The position numbers and the translations under genes are program-made. From Theropithecus gelada (Eukaryota; Chordata; Mammalia; Primates; Cercopithecidae), in contig NC_037674.1 in assembly GCF_003255815.1 (NCBI RefSeq), forward strand, positions 3,662,388 to 3,726,387: a stretch of DNA of 64,000 bases, written 5' to 3'. Shown here piece by piece: positions 30,853 through 45,000 of the stretch. Positions within the stretch are counted from its first letter, which is position 1, and each line of letters begins with the position of its first letter. The notes under the pieces were generated by a model. It did no database searches and had not been told where the DNA came from. It worked only from the letters and a program-made list of their open reading frames with translations.

Positions 30853-31129
30853 GAATACTCTAATGCCTGGCTGTCATTCAGTGGCCATGAATCTGATGTC
30901 TGTACATTTAAAAAAGTATTAAATAAAACTTATAAAGATCTTAAAAGAACTTTTCAAATAAGCAAACAAAGACCCCCACAAAAATTAAATGTAGTTTCTG
31001 ACCTATATATAACGAGTAAGAGAGTTTAAGGCCCATAAACAGAAGTTTTGAATATTACGATTCTTTATAAAGCAGTCTAAATCCAAGAAAACATGGTATG
31101 TGAGACTCAACAGTAATATCCTTTTGTTT

Positions 31130-31413
31130 GTTTTGAGATGGAGTCTCATGCTGTCACCCAGGCAGGAGTGTAATGGCACAATCTCGGCTCACTGCAGCCT
31201 CCACTTCCCGGGTTCAAGTGGTTCTCCTGCCTCAGCCTCCTGAGTAGCTGGGAATACAGGCACCTGCCACCATGCCCGGGTAACTTTTGTATTTTTAATA
31301 GAGATGAGGTTTCGCCATGTTGGCCAGGCTAGTCTCGAACTCCTGACCTCAGGTGATCTGCCGGACTCGGCCTCCCAAAGTCCTGGGATTACAGTGAGCC
31401 ACCACGCCCGGCC
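31130..31413 (-). mobile_element. Alu
   Basis: Full-length AluS-like, directly next to a younger AluY. Confidence 0.94.
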
Positions 31414-31423
31414 AGCAATATCC

Positions 31424-31727
31424 ATTTTTTTTTTTTTTTTTTTGGAGACGGAGTCTCACTCTGTCGCCCAGGCTGGAGTGCAGTGGCAGGATCTCAGCTC
31501 ACTGCAAGCTCCGCCTCCCGGGTTCACACCATTCTCCGGCCTCAGCCTCCCGAGTAGCTGGGACTACAGGCGCCCGCCACCTCGCCCGGCTAGTTTTTTG
31601 TATTTCTTAATAGAGACGGGGTTTCACCGTGTTAGCCAGGATGGTCTCGATCTCCTGACCTCGTGATCCGCCCGTCTCGGCCTCCCAAAGTGCTGGGATT
31701 ACAGGCTTGAGCCACCGCGCCAGGCCC
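31424..31727 (-). mobile_element. Young AluY, Old World monkey-like
   Basis: Close to consensus. Carries CTCGCCCGGCTAGTTTTTTG, CCGTCTCGGCC (as CCCGTCTCGG) and GGCTTGAGCCACCGCG, changes I associate with cercopithecid AluY. Flanked by CAGCAATATCCATTTTT on both sides. Confidence 0.93.
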
Positions 31728-32139
31728 AGCAATATCCATTTTTATAGCATTGCAACACTTGGGACCTTCAGCCACCCAAAGAGACAACAAGGATCATGAC
31801 TGTGAATGAGCATGACAGATCTTACTGTGCTGATGAAAATGTTTCCTGAGTAGTTCATGTCAATGATTGCACAGTTCTATAAATTTACTTAAATCATTGT
31901 TTCATGCACTTGAATTGGGTGGATTTTATGTTTATCAGCTCTACATCACTAAGGCTGTTTTTAACCCATTTATGCCAGAGGTTGGAATTTTTTTGTGAAA
32001 AATCAGACCTTGGCGATGACTTTGAGCAATAGGATATAAATAACTCCCACAAGTTTAGCAGTCCATATATACGAAAGACATCTAGGGATGCGAGTTATGG
32101 CCCAAAGAACTGAAGACCTAGAGATTTAGGGATAGATTA

Positions 32140-32195
32140 TTTTAAATATATTTTATATATTATATATATTTTGCATATATGTGTGTGTATATATG
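32140..32195. repeat. AT/GT-rich simple repeat
   Basis: Runs of TATATA and a short GTGTGTGTATATA segment. Confidence 0.8.
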
Positions 32196-32616
32196 TCATA
32201 AACAATGTAATAAAATGAGAACCTGTATAGATAGAAGAGATACATGTTTCACTCACAACAGGAGCAGTTACAAGGATTCCTTTAGGAGACAGATTTGAAA
32301 TTTACAAACAGTTCTCTCTCATCCCTAAATGTGATACAATGTAGTCATGACCTTGTAAGTGAAACAAAATAAATCACTGCTGGGTGGTCAAATTTATCTT
32401 TACAGCACAAGAGAACAAAACTTCAAGAGAAAGGAGACAACAGTAGCAACACTGCAAGGATGGATCAGCAGTCCATAGTGTATCTTCGGAGATCAAAGGA
32501 CACATAAGCAAATAAACCAACTGGTATCCCTCACAGAAGCACAAGTTCTCAAACTTTAGGAAACTGTAGACATTCAAATGATTAAACTGCATAAAAATAT
32601 AAATCTACTTTAATTC

Positions 32617-32706
32617 AAAAGTAAAATAAGATGACTAGGGTTGGACAAAGCACATAGAGCAAAAAGTAAACTAAGATGACTAGGGTTGGCCAAGGTACAC
32701 ATAGCA
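32617..32706. repeat. 45-bp direct tandem duplication
   Basis: GATGACTAGGGTTGG occurs at 32630 and again at 32675, inside two 45-bp copies (AAAGTAAAATAAGATG and AAAGTAAACTAAGATG at their starts) that differ at a few positions. Confidence 0.85.
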
Positions 32707-33138
32707 AATGAGAGACACCACAGAGTTCACCATCGATATTCATCTGTTAAAATTTAAAATTATAGAGGGTCTCCGTAGAGATCCTCCATCGAAGAGTATG
32801 CAAAACAAGTAACAAAAGAAAACTAAATACAAAATATTAATATGCAATAATTCCAATTAAAAACACAAGAAAACAAATTTCCTTTATTGGAAAGGTTTAA
32901 CAAAAACAGAAGAACACCAGAATACAAAGGGTGTTACTGAGAAACTAATGGTCTACTAATTTTTAGTGGCAATCAATACTTCTCATGATGTGTTTAGAAA
33001 ACAATGTAACAAAAACGTTTAAAAGTCATACTAATAGTACACCCTGCATCCCAACTACTAGGTAAGTATCCAATTGGATATGTACCCTAGTAAATATTTA
33101 GGTACCAAACAAAAATAGAACTAACATTCATAACACAA

Positions 33139-33440
33139 TGTTTTTGTTTTTGTTTTTTGAGATAGAGTCTTGCTCTGTTGTCCAGGCTGGAGCACAATGA
33201 CACAATCTCTGCTCATTGCAACCTCTGTCCCCTGGGTTCAAGCAATTCTCCTGCCTGAGCCTCCCAAGTAGCTGGGATTACAGGTGTCTGCCACTATATC
33301 CAGCTAACATTTGCATTTTTAGTACAGACAGGGTTTCGCCATGTTGGCCAGGTTGGTCTCAAACTCCTGACCTCACGTGATCCACCTGCCTCGGCCTCCC
33401 AAAGTGCTAGGATTACAGGCGTGAGCCACCACACCCAGCC
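33139..33440 (-). mobile_element. Alu
   Basis: Full-length, old. Confidence 0.94.
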
Positions 33441-33530
33441 ACATAAGAGTTTATTTTCCTATTTTTCCTGGTCATAATGTGCCTTACATTTTTAACGAAA
33501 AAGGGTACCAAGTGTTTAAATGTCATTAAG

Positions 33531-33830
33531 GGCCGGGCGCGGTGGCTCAACCCTGTAATCCCAGCACTTTGGGAGGCCGAGGCGGGTGGATCACGAGGTC
33601 AGGAGATCGAGACCATCCTGGCTAACATGGTGAAACCCCGTCTCTACTAAAAATACAAAAAACTAGCCGGGCGTGGTGGCGGGCGCCTGTAGTCCCAGCT
33701 ACTCGGAGGCTGAGGCAGGAGAATGGCGTAAACCCGGGAGGCGGAGCTTGCAGTGAGCCGAGATCGCGCCACTGCACTCCAGCCTGGGTGACACAGCGAG
33801 ACTCCGTCTCAAAAAAAAAAAAAAAAAAAA
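33531..33830 (+). mobile_element. Young AluY
   Basis: Near-consensus, pure A tail. Flanked by AATGTCATTAAG on both sides. The AAAAACTAGCCGGGCG phrase also fits monkey AluY. Confidence 0.95.
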
Positions 33831-34076
33831 TGTCATTAAGACTACCCATCTTCCTCCACAGCAGGCTTTAACATGACTTAGACTGATCCCTTCCCCAAGA
33901 AATTCATCTGATTGTCTACCCTGTAATGTATACTTCATACATACTTCTATAATCCATTCTTCACCACCTTCTATGACATTATGACTATATTCACTGGCCC
34001 CCACTTTGGTGTTTTCTTCTTTGAACCTGCTCCTCTAAAACAAAACTCAGTCAATTTTTTTCTTTTAAATAGCAAG

Positions 34077-34240
34077 ATACTAAGTATTTTACGCTTTGCC
34101 TGTCCTTCAGTCTGCCACAACTACTCAAAGCTGCACCACTGTAGCACCAATGTGGCCAAGGATAACATAATAAATGAACTTAGCTGTGTTCCAATAAAAT
34201 TTCATTTATAGACACAGGTAGTGGTCCAGATATATTACCA
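34077..34240 (-). mobile_element. MER5A-like hAT-Charlie nonautonomous transposon
   Basis: It contains the family phrase GTGTTCCAATAAAATTT (reverse of AAATTTTATTGGAACAC) and a diverged remainder ending at TGGTCCAGAT. Same family as 58855-58990. Confidence 0.65.
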
Positions 34241-34608
34241 ACCTGTGTTCTACAGGAATACTAGTAACGGGTAAATATCTAGGTAGAACTAGCAGTTGAG
34301 ACTAGAATAAGATATAAATAAATACCATAAAATTACATGGTCCTACTTGCAGACTATAATGTATGACTTAAATGTTGTATTTAAAAATTTACAAAAATCT
34401 GTGAACTGAACTGAGCTGAAAATTCCTAAGAAGAAAAAAGTCAGTTGTGCACCTATTCAATGAAAACTTCCCTTACTCCAGGGAGCAGCTTGGGACAATG
34501 ATCAGATTCCAATCTGTTTACGCAATTACTAGAAAATGTTGAGTATAAAGGATTCAAGAAAGGAGGATCTCAGAAAATTTCTGTCTCCTTTGATTTAAAC
34601 TCAAAATT

Positions 34609-34908
34609 GGCCAGGCACAGCGGGTCACGCATGTAATCCCGGCACTTTGAGAGGCCAAGGCGGGTGGATCACCTGAGCTCAGGAGTTTGACACCAGCCTG
34701 AAGAACATGGTAAAACTCCGTCTCTACTAAAACTACAAAAGTTAGCCAGGTGCGGTCGGGGGTGCCTGTAATCCCAGCTACTCGGAGGCTGAGGCAGGAA
34801 AATCACTTGAACCTGGGAGGTAGAGGTTGCAATGAGCCGAAACTACACCACTGCATTCCAGCCTGGGCGACAGAGTGAGACTTCATCTCTAAATAAATAA
34901 ATAAGTAA
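34609..34908 (+). mobile_element. Alu
   Basis: Full-length with an AAATAAATAAATAA tail. Confidence 0.94.
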
Positions 34909-35941
34909 CTCAAAATGGTGGCCATAAACAAGCCTCATTGATTCAAGTTGAAGAATAATATTTCAAAAACAGACTTTAAAAAAAGGCTAGAAGAAATTTA
35001 TCAGTAAACCCAATTCCTCTCTGCTCTTACTTTGTAAAAAGTAAACAGTAAACTCTCAGAAATAAGGGCATTCTAAACTTAAAGTAGAAAAAAAGAAAAA
35101 TCACAAAGGAAAAACAAGAAAATAAATCAAAATCAACTTTGTAATAGCTTTTTCCTAAAAAATGAAAGCAACAACATAAAAAGAAACCAAATAAATCTAT
35201 ATCACGTTGAAAATTTATCATATTTTTATTACATTGCTGATTCAAATAGGAAATACATTGGTTAAAACAGAAAAGTGAGAAAAAGACAAAACAAAAAGAA
35301 TTAGTAAATAAGCATGAGAAAGTATTTAGGTTCTCTAATACTCATTGTTAATTATGTGTTGTATATTTATAATTCACTAGACATAAACTAACTTCGAACT
35401 AAAATAATGCTGTGAAAGTATGTTGTAACTGGCCTTTTCTTTTTTGAAAGCAATGAATACTAATGTAATACTTTGCAATAACTTTAGAAAAATGTACCTT
35501 AAGTTCATATTCCTTGATTCAATTTAGTTTTACATCTGCGTATCTGAAAAAATTATTCTACCTTAACTTTTATACAAAGCTATCCACTAAAGCTTTGTTC
35601 AAACTACTGGCAGAAAAAAATGACACCTCCCACAAAAGGAAATTATAAAACATTCAGTAACAGGGTATTCAAGAGCCATTTATAGTGAAATACTTTTATA
35701 TCATTAAAAAAGAAAACTACCTGAAAAACATGCACTACAATAACTGGAATATAGAAACATGACAAAAGTGTCAGAGCAGAAAATTTAAGGTCCTGCTTTT
35801 ACTTTTTAAAACTTTCTGCAATGTGCTTATTGTATGAAGCTCTAAGGAAAAAAAGTAATGTGTGACTGATAATTAAGAGAACCCCCAACACCCATTCTTT
35901 AACGATTCTTTATTCTTGATCATTGCTGCATTAGTTCTAAC

Positions 35942-36092
35942 CTGGTTTTTGCTTGGAATCAGATTCCTCGCTATTCCAATATGGCTTTAACCACCTCTTG
36001 GTGTCTCAGCTAAGAATGCCTGCCTCAGTTCAGCCTGGAAATCCACCACAGGTACTTGCTGCTGCTGGGAACGCCTCGGGTACAACTGACAC
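35942..36092 (-). CDS. SNURF: SNURF exon 3 (last coding exon; 3' part is the spacer before SmN)
   Basis: The acceptor is TTGTTGTAG|GTGTCAG. Coding runs to TAA at 35987-35989. The remaining 45 nt are untranslated spacer up to the donor ACCAG|GTTAGA at 35941/35940. The encoded tail includes a four-Gln run and ends in PRGG. Confidence 0.94.
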
Positions 36093-39000
36093 CTACAACA
36101 AGAGCACAATATATATAAATGATAGAAGGACATTTGTCTTTATAAGAAACCATGTGAAAGAAAACTAGGGACCCTTACATTTAAGAAGATATTCCTTTTT
36201 TTTTTTTTTTTGAGACAGGGTCTCCTGCTGTTGCCCAGGCTGGAGTACAATGATGTAACTTTGGCTCACTGTAAACCCCACCTTCTGGGTTCAAGTGATT
36301 CTCCTGTCTCAGCCTCCAAGTAGCTAGGATTACAGGTGCCCGCCACCACACCTGGCCTTTTTTTTTTTTTTTTTTTTAATTGGAGACGGAGTCTCGCTGT
36401 GTCACCCAGGCTGGAGTGCAGTGGTGCAATCTGGGCTAACTGCAAGCTCCGCCTCACAGAATCATGCCATTCTCCTGCCTCAGCCTCCCAAGTAGCTGGG
36501 ACTACAGGTGCCCGCCACCACACCTGGCTAATTTTTTTGTATTTTTAGTAGAGATGAGGTTTCACCGTGTTGGCCAGGCTGGTCTCCAACTCCTGACCTC
36601 AGGTGATCCACCCACCTTAGTCTCCCAAAGTGCTGGGATTACATGCATGAGCCACCACACCAAGGCAAGACCTTTCTTTAGGGTCAGAGCATGACACTAT
36701 CTTATGAGAAATTATAAAACAAAACAGGAATCTCTACACAGAGATTGTGCAAGGGGATTAGTGGATACTTACTTACCAAGTCTAGAAATATTTCCAAAAG
36801 AATTAAAAACACAAGAGCTGGTAGCCCTGAAGAAACACCATCAGTACCATATATAGTCACTAATTTTCAAATTATCCTATGTGAACAATCCTTTCTCCCC
36901 AGGGGTGAGGAGGGATATGCTGCTAAAGCATTTGCAGGGAGATGTTCAAGCTGTCCTTCATACTGATCCTCCTGACAAATCACTACCTGAATATAAAACT
37001 TCCGGGGCTATTTAAGGGCTCTTAAAATATGTAAACCCATCATCTACTGGTAATCAGGGAATTCCAGAGAAAAGCCCTCAACATACCCCTATGAATGGGT
37101 AACCTGGCTGTGAAATCTGATCATGAGAAGGAAGAGATACAGGAAATGACAGCTTGCCTTCAGGTGAGGAGGTGGAGAATCACCAACAATGCTGCCCTTG
37201 TTGGTATGTAAGGAGTTGGAAATTGGACTTTTTTCTATAGTTTTTCATTCACATTTTAAACATGTTTCTGTATAATACAGAATTTAGCTGGTCTTTGCTC
37301 CTGGTTCCTGGGAAATAACCTATACATCCTGGGAATTTACCAAGTGAAAGAAATGTGCTTGTTATTCCAGGTGGGTCCCTAGGATCACACCTGAGTTCAT
37401 GGTAATGAGATGTCTCAAGATGGTGACTAACCAGGCCACAAAAGATCAAACAAAGATTAAAGAGTTGGGGCTTTGAGCAAGCCCTCCTCGGAAGGCAGGA
37501 GAGTTGCTGACTGAATTCAATGACACGTCCAATGATTCAATCTTGGCAACATAATGAATGTCCAACAAAAGTCCTGGACATCAGGAGTTCTGGTGAGCTT
37601 CCTGGTTGGTGATATACACTAGTGGGCAGATAATGCATCCTGAGGACAGGGAAGCTTTGTGTGGGACCTGCCAGGATTTTGCTCTATGCATCTGTTCATT
37701 TGTATCCTTGATAATAAAACTAATATGTATAGCACTTTCTTGAGTTCTACCAGTCATTTAAAAAACCTTAGTCAATTATAAAATCTGAGAGAATAGTAGG
37801 ACCTCAGAATCTATAGAGTTAGTCAGAGGTATGGGTGACCTGCCAAACCTGGAGGTTAGACTTGGTGTCTGCATTGAGGAGAATGTTCTGGAAGGCATCT
37901 GCACAATTGTGAAATTTGCACTAACTCCAGGTAGTCAGAATTGCACTGCACATACCTTTAAATCTTCACACTCTAATTCATAGTCTACTTTATACTCTAA
38001 TTCATAGTCTAATTACTGAATAAATCTTAATTTGGGCATTCTCCATTCTAACCTCTTTGTTTACAAATGACAACTAAGTCTCTGATTTAATAAAGGTTTA
38101 AAAAGTGTTTCAGTAAAAAAAAATCTGTTATCTTGAAACTTAAGAGAATTCTCTATTGCAGTGTCCCCCTCAGATTTAACCTGTAACCCAACAGAAGACT
38201 AAAGACTGAGAAAATATGAGGCAGCCTATACAGTATTTAATTCATAAACTGCAGAATATTAATTTGAAAAGACATTTGAAGCTTTGCATAAAATAGATTG
38301 AGACAGTCCTCCAGCTCCAATTTCTAATTTCCCTTCGAACTCACGATGCATCATCCAGCCCCAAAGAATAAGAACTGATTTAATGACACATACACAGACA
38401 GAATAAATAAGAAACTTAAAATAAATCAGTGAACTTTTTATTTATTTATTTATTTTTGAGATGGAGCCTCACTCTGTCACCTAGGCACAGCCAACGGCAC
38501 GATCTCAGCTCACTGCAACCTTTGCCTCCCGGGTTCAAGCGATTCTTCCACCTCAACCTCCTGAGTAGCTGGGATTACAGGTGCATGCCACCACATATGG
38601 CTGATTTTTGTATTTTTCTGGAGATGCGGTTTCACCATGTTGGTGAGGCTGGTCTTGAACTCCTGACCTCAGGTGATCCGCCCACCTTGGCCTCCCCAAG
38701 TACTGGGAATACAGGCGTGAGCCACCATGCCCAGCCTCCTTCATTGATCTTTAATGCTAATAACCACACAACTCCTCCAGGAACACTGCCTCCCAATATT
38801 ACTTATGGTTTGGGAGGACGTAGGAGATGAATGGGTAAATATTGAACACTTCTAGTGTAATAATCTAAGTATACCAATCCTGAGAATCCTAAACACATGG
38901 ATAACGAGGCAGCGCTAATCAATCCTGCTTACCCATTCCATAACCCAGTCACTCTCAAAATGAAAAGGCACAACTGGGAAAATTATACTATTTCCCTAAC

Positions 39001-42000
39001 TCTGCACTTTCCTCAGATCATTCCCCCTGCAGGTCCCCCTCAAGACCCTGCAGTATTTGTACATATGTATGCAGTGCAGATCAGAAAAAGTCAAGTTATT
39101 TCTTCTTCAAAACCATCAAAATGTTTCCATAAATATGGACAAGATGCCTAGAAGGCTTACCTCATCCCACAACAAGATGAGGATGAGAATACCTGTTATT
39201 GAGTCCACACTGAGGCTATATAGGAAAAAAACTACAACAAAAATATAGCAAGCTAGAACCTTCACCCACTTAACGGTCCTAATAACTAAGAGTCCTAACC
39301 CTCAGCCCTACCTCCACCACAATCTCTGAACTACCTCTAGAAACTCAGGGAATAGTAACGGCACTTCAAAAAAAATGTCAGAGTTACAAAATAATGAAGA
39401 GAGAAGCTGGGCGCAGTGGCTCACGCCTGTAATCCGAGCACTTTGGGAGACCAAGGCAGGTGGATCATCTGAGGTCAGGAGTTCGAACCCAGCCTGACCA
39501 ACATGGAGAAACCCCATCTCTACTAAAAAATACAAAATTAGCCAGGAGTGGTGGCACACATCTGTAATCCCAGCTACTTGGGAGGCTGAGGCAGGAGAAT
39601 CACTTGAATCCGGGAGGCAGAGGTTGCACTCCATCCTGGGCAATGAGAGCAAAACTCTGTCTCAAAAAAAAGGGAATGAAAAGAGGAAAAAAGAGATTAC
39701 CATATCCAATAAAATGAATGATCGAATAACCTATTATAAAGGACAAATTATACTACACTAAATACTTACAAAATACTTACCAATATACAAACAAAACATA
39801 CATAAAATATCTTCCAAAGCAATTTTAAAAATGAAAAGTATATACTCACAAAAATAAAAAACAGCAAAATAAATCAGAAAAAATAAAAAAAATCTTTACC
39901 CTCACCGTAATTTAAAACTTGCTAACAGATGTTTTACAACTTTTTTTTCTTTCTGAGACATGATCTCATACTATCTATCACCCACTGGAGTGCAGTGGCA
40001 CAAACATGGCTCACTGCAGCCTCACCCTCCTAGGATCAAGTGACCCTTCCACCTCAGCCTCCCAGGTAGCTGAGACTACAGGTAGACATCACCACGCCTG
40101 GCTAATTTATTTTTCTGTAGAGAGGAGGTCTCCCTATGTTGCCTAGGCTGGCCTCTACCTGCTGGGTTCAGGTGACCCACCTCAGCCTCCCAACGTGCTG
40201 GGATTAGAGGCATGAGTCACCACGTCCAGCTCAACTTTTCACATATAAAATGAAGAAATAACAAAAGACACACAAACTACTACCCAGTTTTTACTATGAG
40301 GAAAAATATTTAATTTGAAAAAAAAACCAAGTGAGTATTCATACACTGCATTTTGTTTCTTTTTTTTTTTTCCTGAGACGGAGTCTGGCTCTGTCACCCA
40401 GGCTAGAGTGCAGTGGCACCATATTGGCTCCCTGCAACCTCCGCCTCCTGGGCTCAAACAATTCTCCTGCCTCAGCCTCCCAAGTAGCTGGGATTACAGG
40501 CACGTGCCACCACACTCGGCTAATTTTTGTATTTTTAGGAGAGATGGGGTTTCACCATGTTGGCCAGGCTGGTCTCAAACTCCTGACCCTGTGATCTGCC
40601 TGGCTTGGCCTCCCAAAGTGCTGGGGCCATGCCTGGACTACACTGCATTTTCAAAGTGATTGTTCTTTTGATTGTTAATAGTCAAACAATGCAAACAAAC
40701 TAAATATCCAGCAGCAAGCTAATGATTAAAATAATAATGTTATCACACCACCCACACTTTGTAAAACAAAGTAGATTTATGTGTACTGATATGAAAAGAT
40801 CACCAAGACATATTGTCAAAATACATACAGCATGGTGTCATATGCACACAAACTTCAAATGTGTCCCATGTCCTCCCTTCCTCTCTCTCCACTATACACA
40901 CAATGCCTACGACAAGGTCTGAAAGGACAGATGGCTACTTACTTAAGGATTATCTATGGGGAGGAAAAGGCCAGTTAATTCGTAGTTGCTTTAAAATGAG
41001 ACTTTTTATGCAAAACTGTTTTACAAAAAGAATCATCTTAATTATTAATACTTATAATTAAGAAAATAAAACAATTGTAGCTAAGAAAAAAAATGCTATC
41101 TACTGACTGTCAAAATTTTAATGGCAATGACTAAATGCCAAAGTTTCAATGTGGACTAAATATGTATTAGGTCATTTAAAATGTTCACATATTTTTAATT
41201 AAAATTTCCCTTCTAGAAATCTAAATTAAAATGTGTCTGAGTGCATCTGTGTATACATCCTATATATACATTCCACACATACATACTAAAAACAGGATAA
41301 AAAACACAAATGTATTTTAAATTTTAACAGAATAAATGCACTAACCAAAAACAAACACCTAAATATCACAGAGCAAGAATGAATATGTAAATTAATCACT
41401 TCAGTGCACAGTACACATTTTGCAAACATACAAAGTGATTTAATAATATAAAAATGCAGAAAAATTTAAATATGCTTATGTTGAAGGGTAATTACAAAAT
41501 TGTATAAAGATAAATGCACTTACACATGTATAGGAAAAAAGAAAATTATACTAAAATCTTTAAGAGTGTGAATTATTTTAGGACAATATGGTTAAGAATT
41601 TCATTGCTTTTTTACTACATGTTCTGTATTATATGTGTCTGCTTCTTCAATTATGTTCATTTTAATCCCCTCATTGCATGCTATTTTGTTCTAATCTGAA
41701 ATGGGATTCTGACTTGCATTTGTACTCACTCTTGGTTGCTCAGTGAGGCAGTCCTTCTGCGTTTGACTTGGACTTCCACCTCTGGTACGTGCTGTTCTGT
41801 AGTTCGTCTCAGGTGTAAGCGATCCCTGAAACAGAAAAGAGAGGGATTTGTTTGGTAGACTGCATCAATCTATGAAATAACTATTTGTCAAGGTTATATT
41901 TAGAACATTTAGAACTACATTTAATATAATGGATTTTTAAATCTAATTAAAACAAGTTAACATTATTACAAGATCTTTAACCTTCAAACAGTCAGAATCT

Positions 42001-45000
42001 ATGATATAACCACTTCTTTTCTCCTTTTAGAAGCCCATGACATCAGAAAACCTGGTTTTAAAAAAAATCAGGAAATTAAAATAATGTATCTACCTCTATT
42101 TGTAGTCATGTACATATAATATTCCCACTTATGCAGAGATATATACACACATTACACCACTGCCCTACTTACCTTCCCTCCAAAAGCTGTAAACCTGATT
42201 TCAAAAATGGTTTCAAAAATATTTTTAGGATACAATAGACATACTTTTGTAGAGTAGAATAGAACATAGTTTAAATTATAAAATATCTACTTAAAAAAAA
42301 CATGCAAATAGCGCTTTCTTTAGGATTTGCAAAGCAACAGAAGAGTTGCCCAGGCTAAAAACTATTCACATAGCAAAAACAAACAAAAAAAAACCCTGCC
42401 ATGTTATGTCTGCAGAACCCCTCACAAAATGGCTGCTCAAGGGAACAGAACATGAAATCAGAAACAAACACTCAGACTAGCCATATTAAGGACTGCAGAA
42501 ACCACCTATGAACCCTTAAAGATGATAAATCAGAAAAGTCAGCAAAGTAACACAAGTAACAACTCAAAAGCAAAATTCAAAAGATAAATGCCAAAAGCTA
42601 TTAATAATTCTCTGAACCCTGATGTTAAGTCATGTTAGACTTTTAGATTGGTAAAATAGCTTACCAATAACACAGAGCTGTTTTATTCCTTCGAGAGTTT
42701 AAATGTTCTAATCAAGCCATATACACAGATTTGATTTCTAAATGGTAAACTTTTATACACTGATAATGTTTATTACTTTTGATTACACAATGGTCTATTA
42801 AATATAACACCTGAATTACAAGCAGTATAAGAAGTAAAGAGGACTTCATCAAAAAAAAAAAGTTCCGAAAACACTAAAGAAAGTGAAAGGATAACCAGAA
42901 TAAGAAAAAATATTTGCTAAACATACAGCTGTTTCTAGTATTCAAAACAAACAAAAAGAAAATACAAACAATGAAAAAAAAAGATGGTAGGGAGAGGCAA
43001 AGGAAAACTTTTTCAAGTGATAGATACATTTATGCCACTAATTTTGATAAGACAATGATTTCAAAGGCATGTACTTATCTCTTAGCATACCAACTTTTAA
43101 CATTAACTATCTACAGCTTTTGTATGTCAATCACACCTCAAAAAAGTATTTTTTCAAGTTTGGTATCAGGAATATGTAAGGAACAACATACAACTCAACA
43201 ATAAAAGGGCAAATTCTACTGCTACAATGGGTAAAACACTTGAATAGACAGTCTTCCAAACATATACAAATGGCTAATCTATATGAAATGATGCTGAACA
43301 TTAGTCACTAAAAAAATGCAAATCAAAACCCCCATGAGGAAGGGCACAATGGCTCATGGAAGGCTGAGGCCAGACGATCACTTGAGCTCAGGAGACAAGC
43401 CTGGGCAACATCTGTATGAAAAAATACAAAAATTAGCTGAGTGTGGTGGTGCATGCCTGTGGAGCCAGCTACTCAGGAGGCTGAGGTAAAAAGGTACTTC
43501 AGCCTAGGAGGCAGAGGCTGCAGTGACCTGAGATCATGCCACTGGCACACCAGCCTGGGTGACAGAGCCAGACCCTGCCTCAAAACAAAAAAAAAACCAC
43601 TGAAATACCACCATCTGACACCACAATATTTGTGAAGGATGTGGGGAAATTGCTGGTGGAAACATAAAGTGGTATATATAGCCTTTGCCTACTTCCTAAA
43701 AATGTTAATCATGAAAGTAACATATGACACTAACTCTACTGCTAGATGGAATAATATTACAAGACCCAAACTCAGCCTCCAAAGCAGCTGGGATTACAGG
43801 CGTGTACCACCACACCCAGCTAATTTTTGTATTTATGGTAGAGACAGGGTTTACCATGTTGGCCAGGCTGATGTCGATCTCCTGGCCTCAGGTGATCTGC
43901 CCACCTCAGCCTCCCAAAGTGCTGGGATTACAGGCATGAGCCACTATGCCCGGCCAGTTCATGTTCTTTCTATTATACCTGCAGCCTTCCCAGCTACCAC
44001 TACACTCTCATACTTCCAAAAAGACAAAATTTCAAGAACCTGGCATATACTAGGGCTACGTAAAACTTTGTGAAACTAATTCTTTGTATTAAACATATTA
44101 TACATGTTCCTAGTAGCATTATTCATAATAGCCAAAGAGTGGAAACAATTCAAATGTCCATCAACTTATGAATGAAGAAAATATGGTATATCCAAAGGAA
44201 TATCATTCAGCCATAAAAAGGAATTTAGTACTGATGAGTGCTACATTATAGTGGCCAAATATAGCTAATAATGTAGTACATTAATATAATATAATTAAAC
44301 TATCAACTAAACCATGATTAATCTAATAGTATACAACTGCAAACACTGTCTTACCAAAAAACAAAAACCGGCAGTTGCTCAGTATGAAAGATCTGAGGTC
44401 AACTGAGGAAATAGCCATCAAACCAAAATATTCTATTATCCTATTACTTCAACTTTCTGAATTTACCCTTTTTGTGTGTGTGTGAGACAGAGTCTTGCCC
44501 TGTCACCTCGAGTGGAGTGCAGTGGCATGATCTTGGCTCACTGCAACCTCTGTCTCCCAGGTTCAAGCAATTCCTCTGCCTCAGCCTCCCAAGTAGATGG
44601 GGCTACAGGCGTGTGCCACCATGCCTGGCTAATTTTTATATTTTTATTAGAGATGGGGTTTTACCATATTGGCCAGGCTGGTCTTGAACTCCTGACCTCG
44701 TGATCTGCCCACCTCGGCCTCCCAAAGCACTGGGATTACAAGTGTGAGCCACCACACCCAGTCCAAATTTATCTTTTTTTAAATGTAGAGACGAGTTCTC
44801 ACTACCCAAGCTTGAACTCCCAGGCTCCAAAGATCCTCCTGCCTTGGCCTCCCAAAGTGCTGGGATTATAGACGTGAGCCACCACACCTGGCTTAAATCT
44901 ACTTATTTTTAATCTACATATAAAATGTCATCTATGAGGTTTATTTTGAAAACACTGGTTTATTGAATGTTCTAGATACATACACACATGCTTTATCTAA

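Larger units (their letters stand above)
29122..35941 (-). other. SNRPN intron 3, Alu-rich
   Basis: Separates SNURF exon 3 from exon 4. It holds eight Alu copies, a MER5A-like element (34077-34240), an AT microsatellite (32140-32195) and a 45-bp tandem duplication (32617-32706). 31730-33135 and 34905-35940 show no other recognised feature. Confidence 0.7.
43150..44235 (+). mobile_element. L1 3'-end fragment split by two Alus
   Basis: 43150-43335 (AAAGGGCAAATTCTACTGC, then GTAAAACACTTGAATAGACA and AAATGCAAATCAAAACC), 43599-43768 (GGATGTGGGGAAATTGCTGG) and 44090-44235 (TAGCATTATTCATAATAGCC, then TCCATCAACTTATGAATGAA) follow the order of the L1 ORF2 3' part. Alus at 43338-43598 and 43769-43956 interrupt it. 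The ORF is destroyed. Confidence 0.85.
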
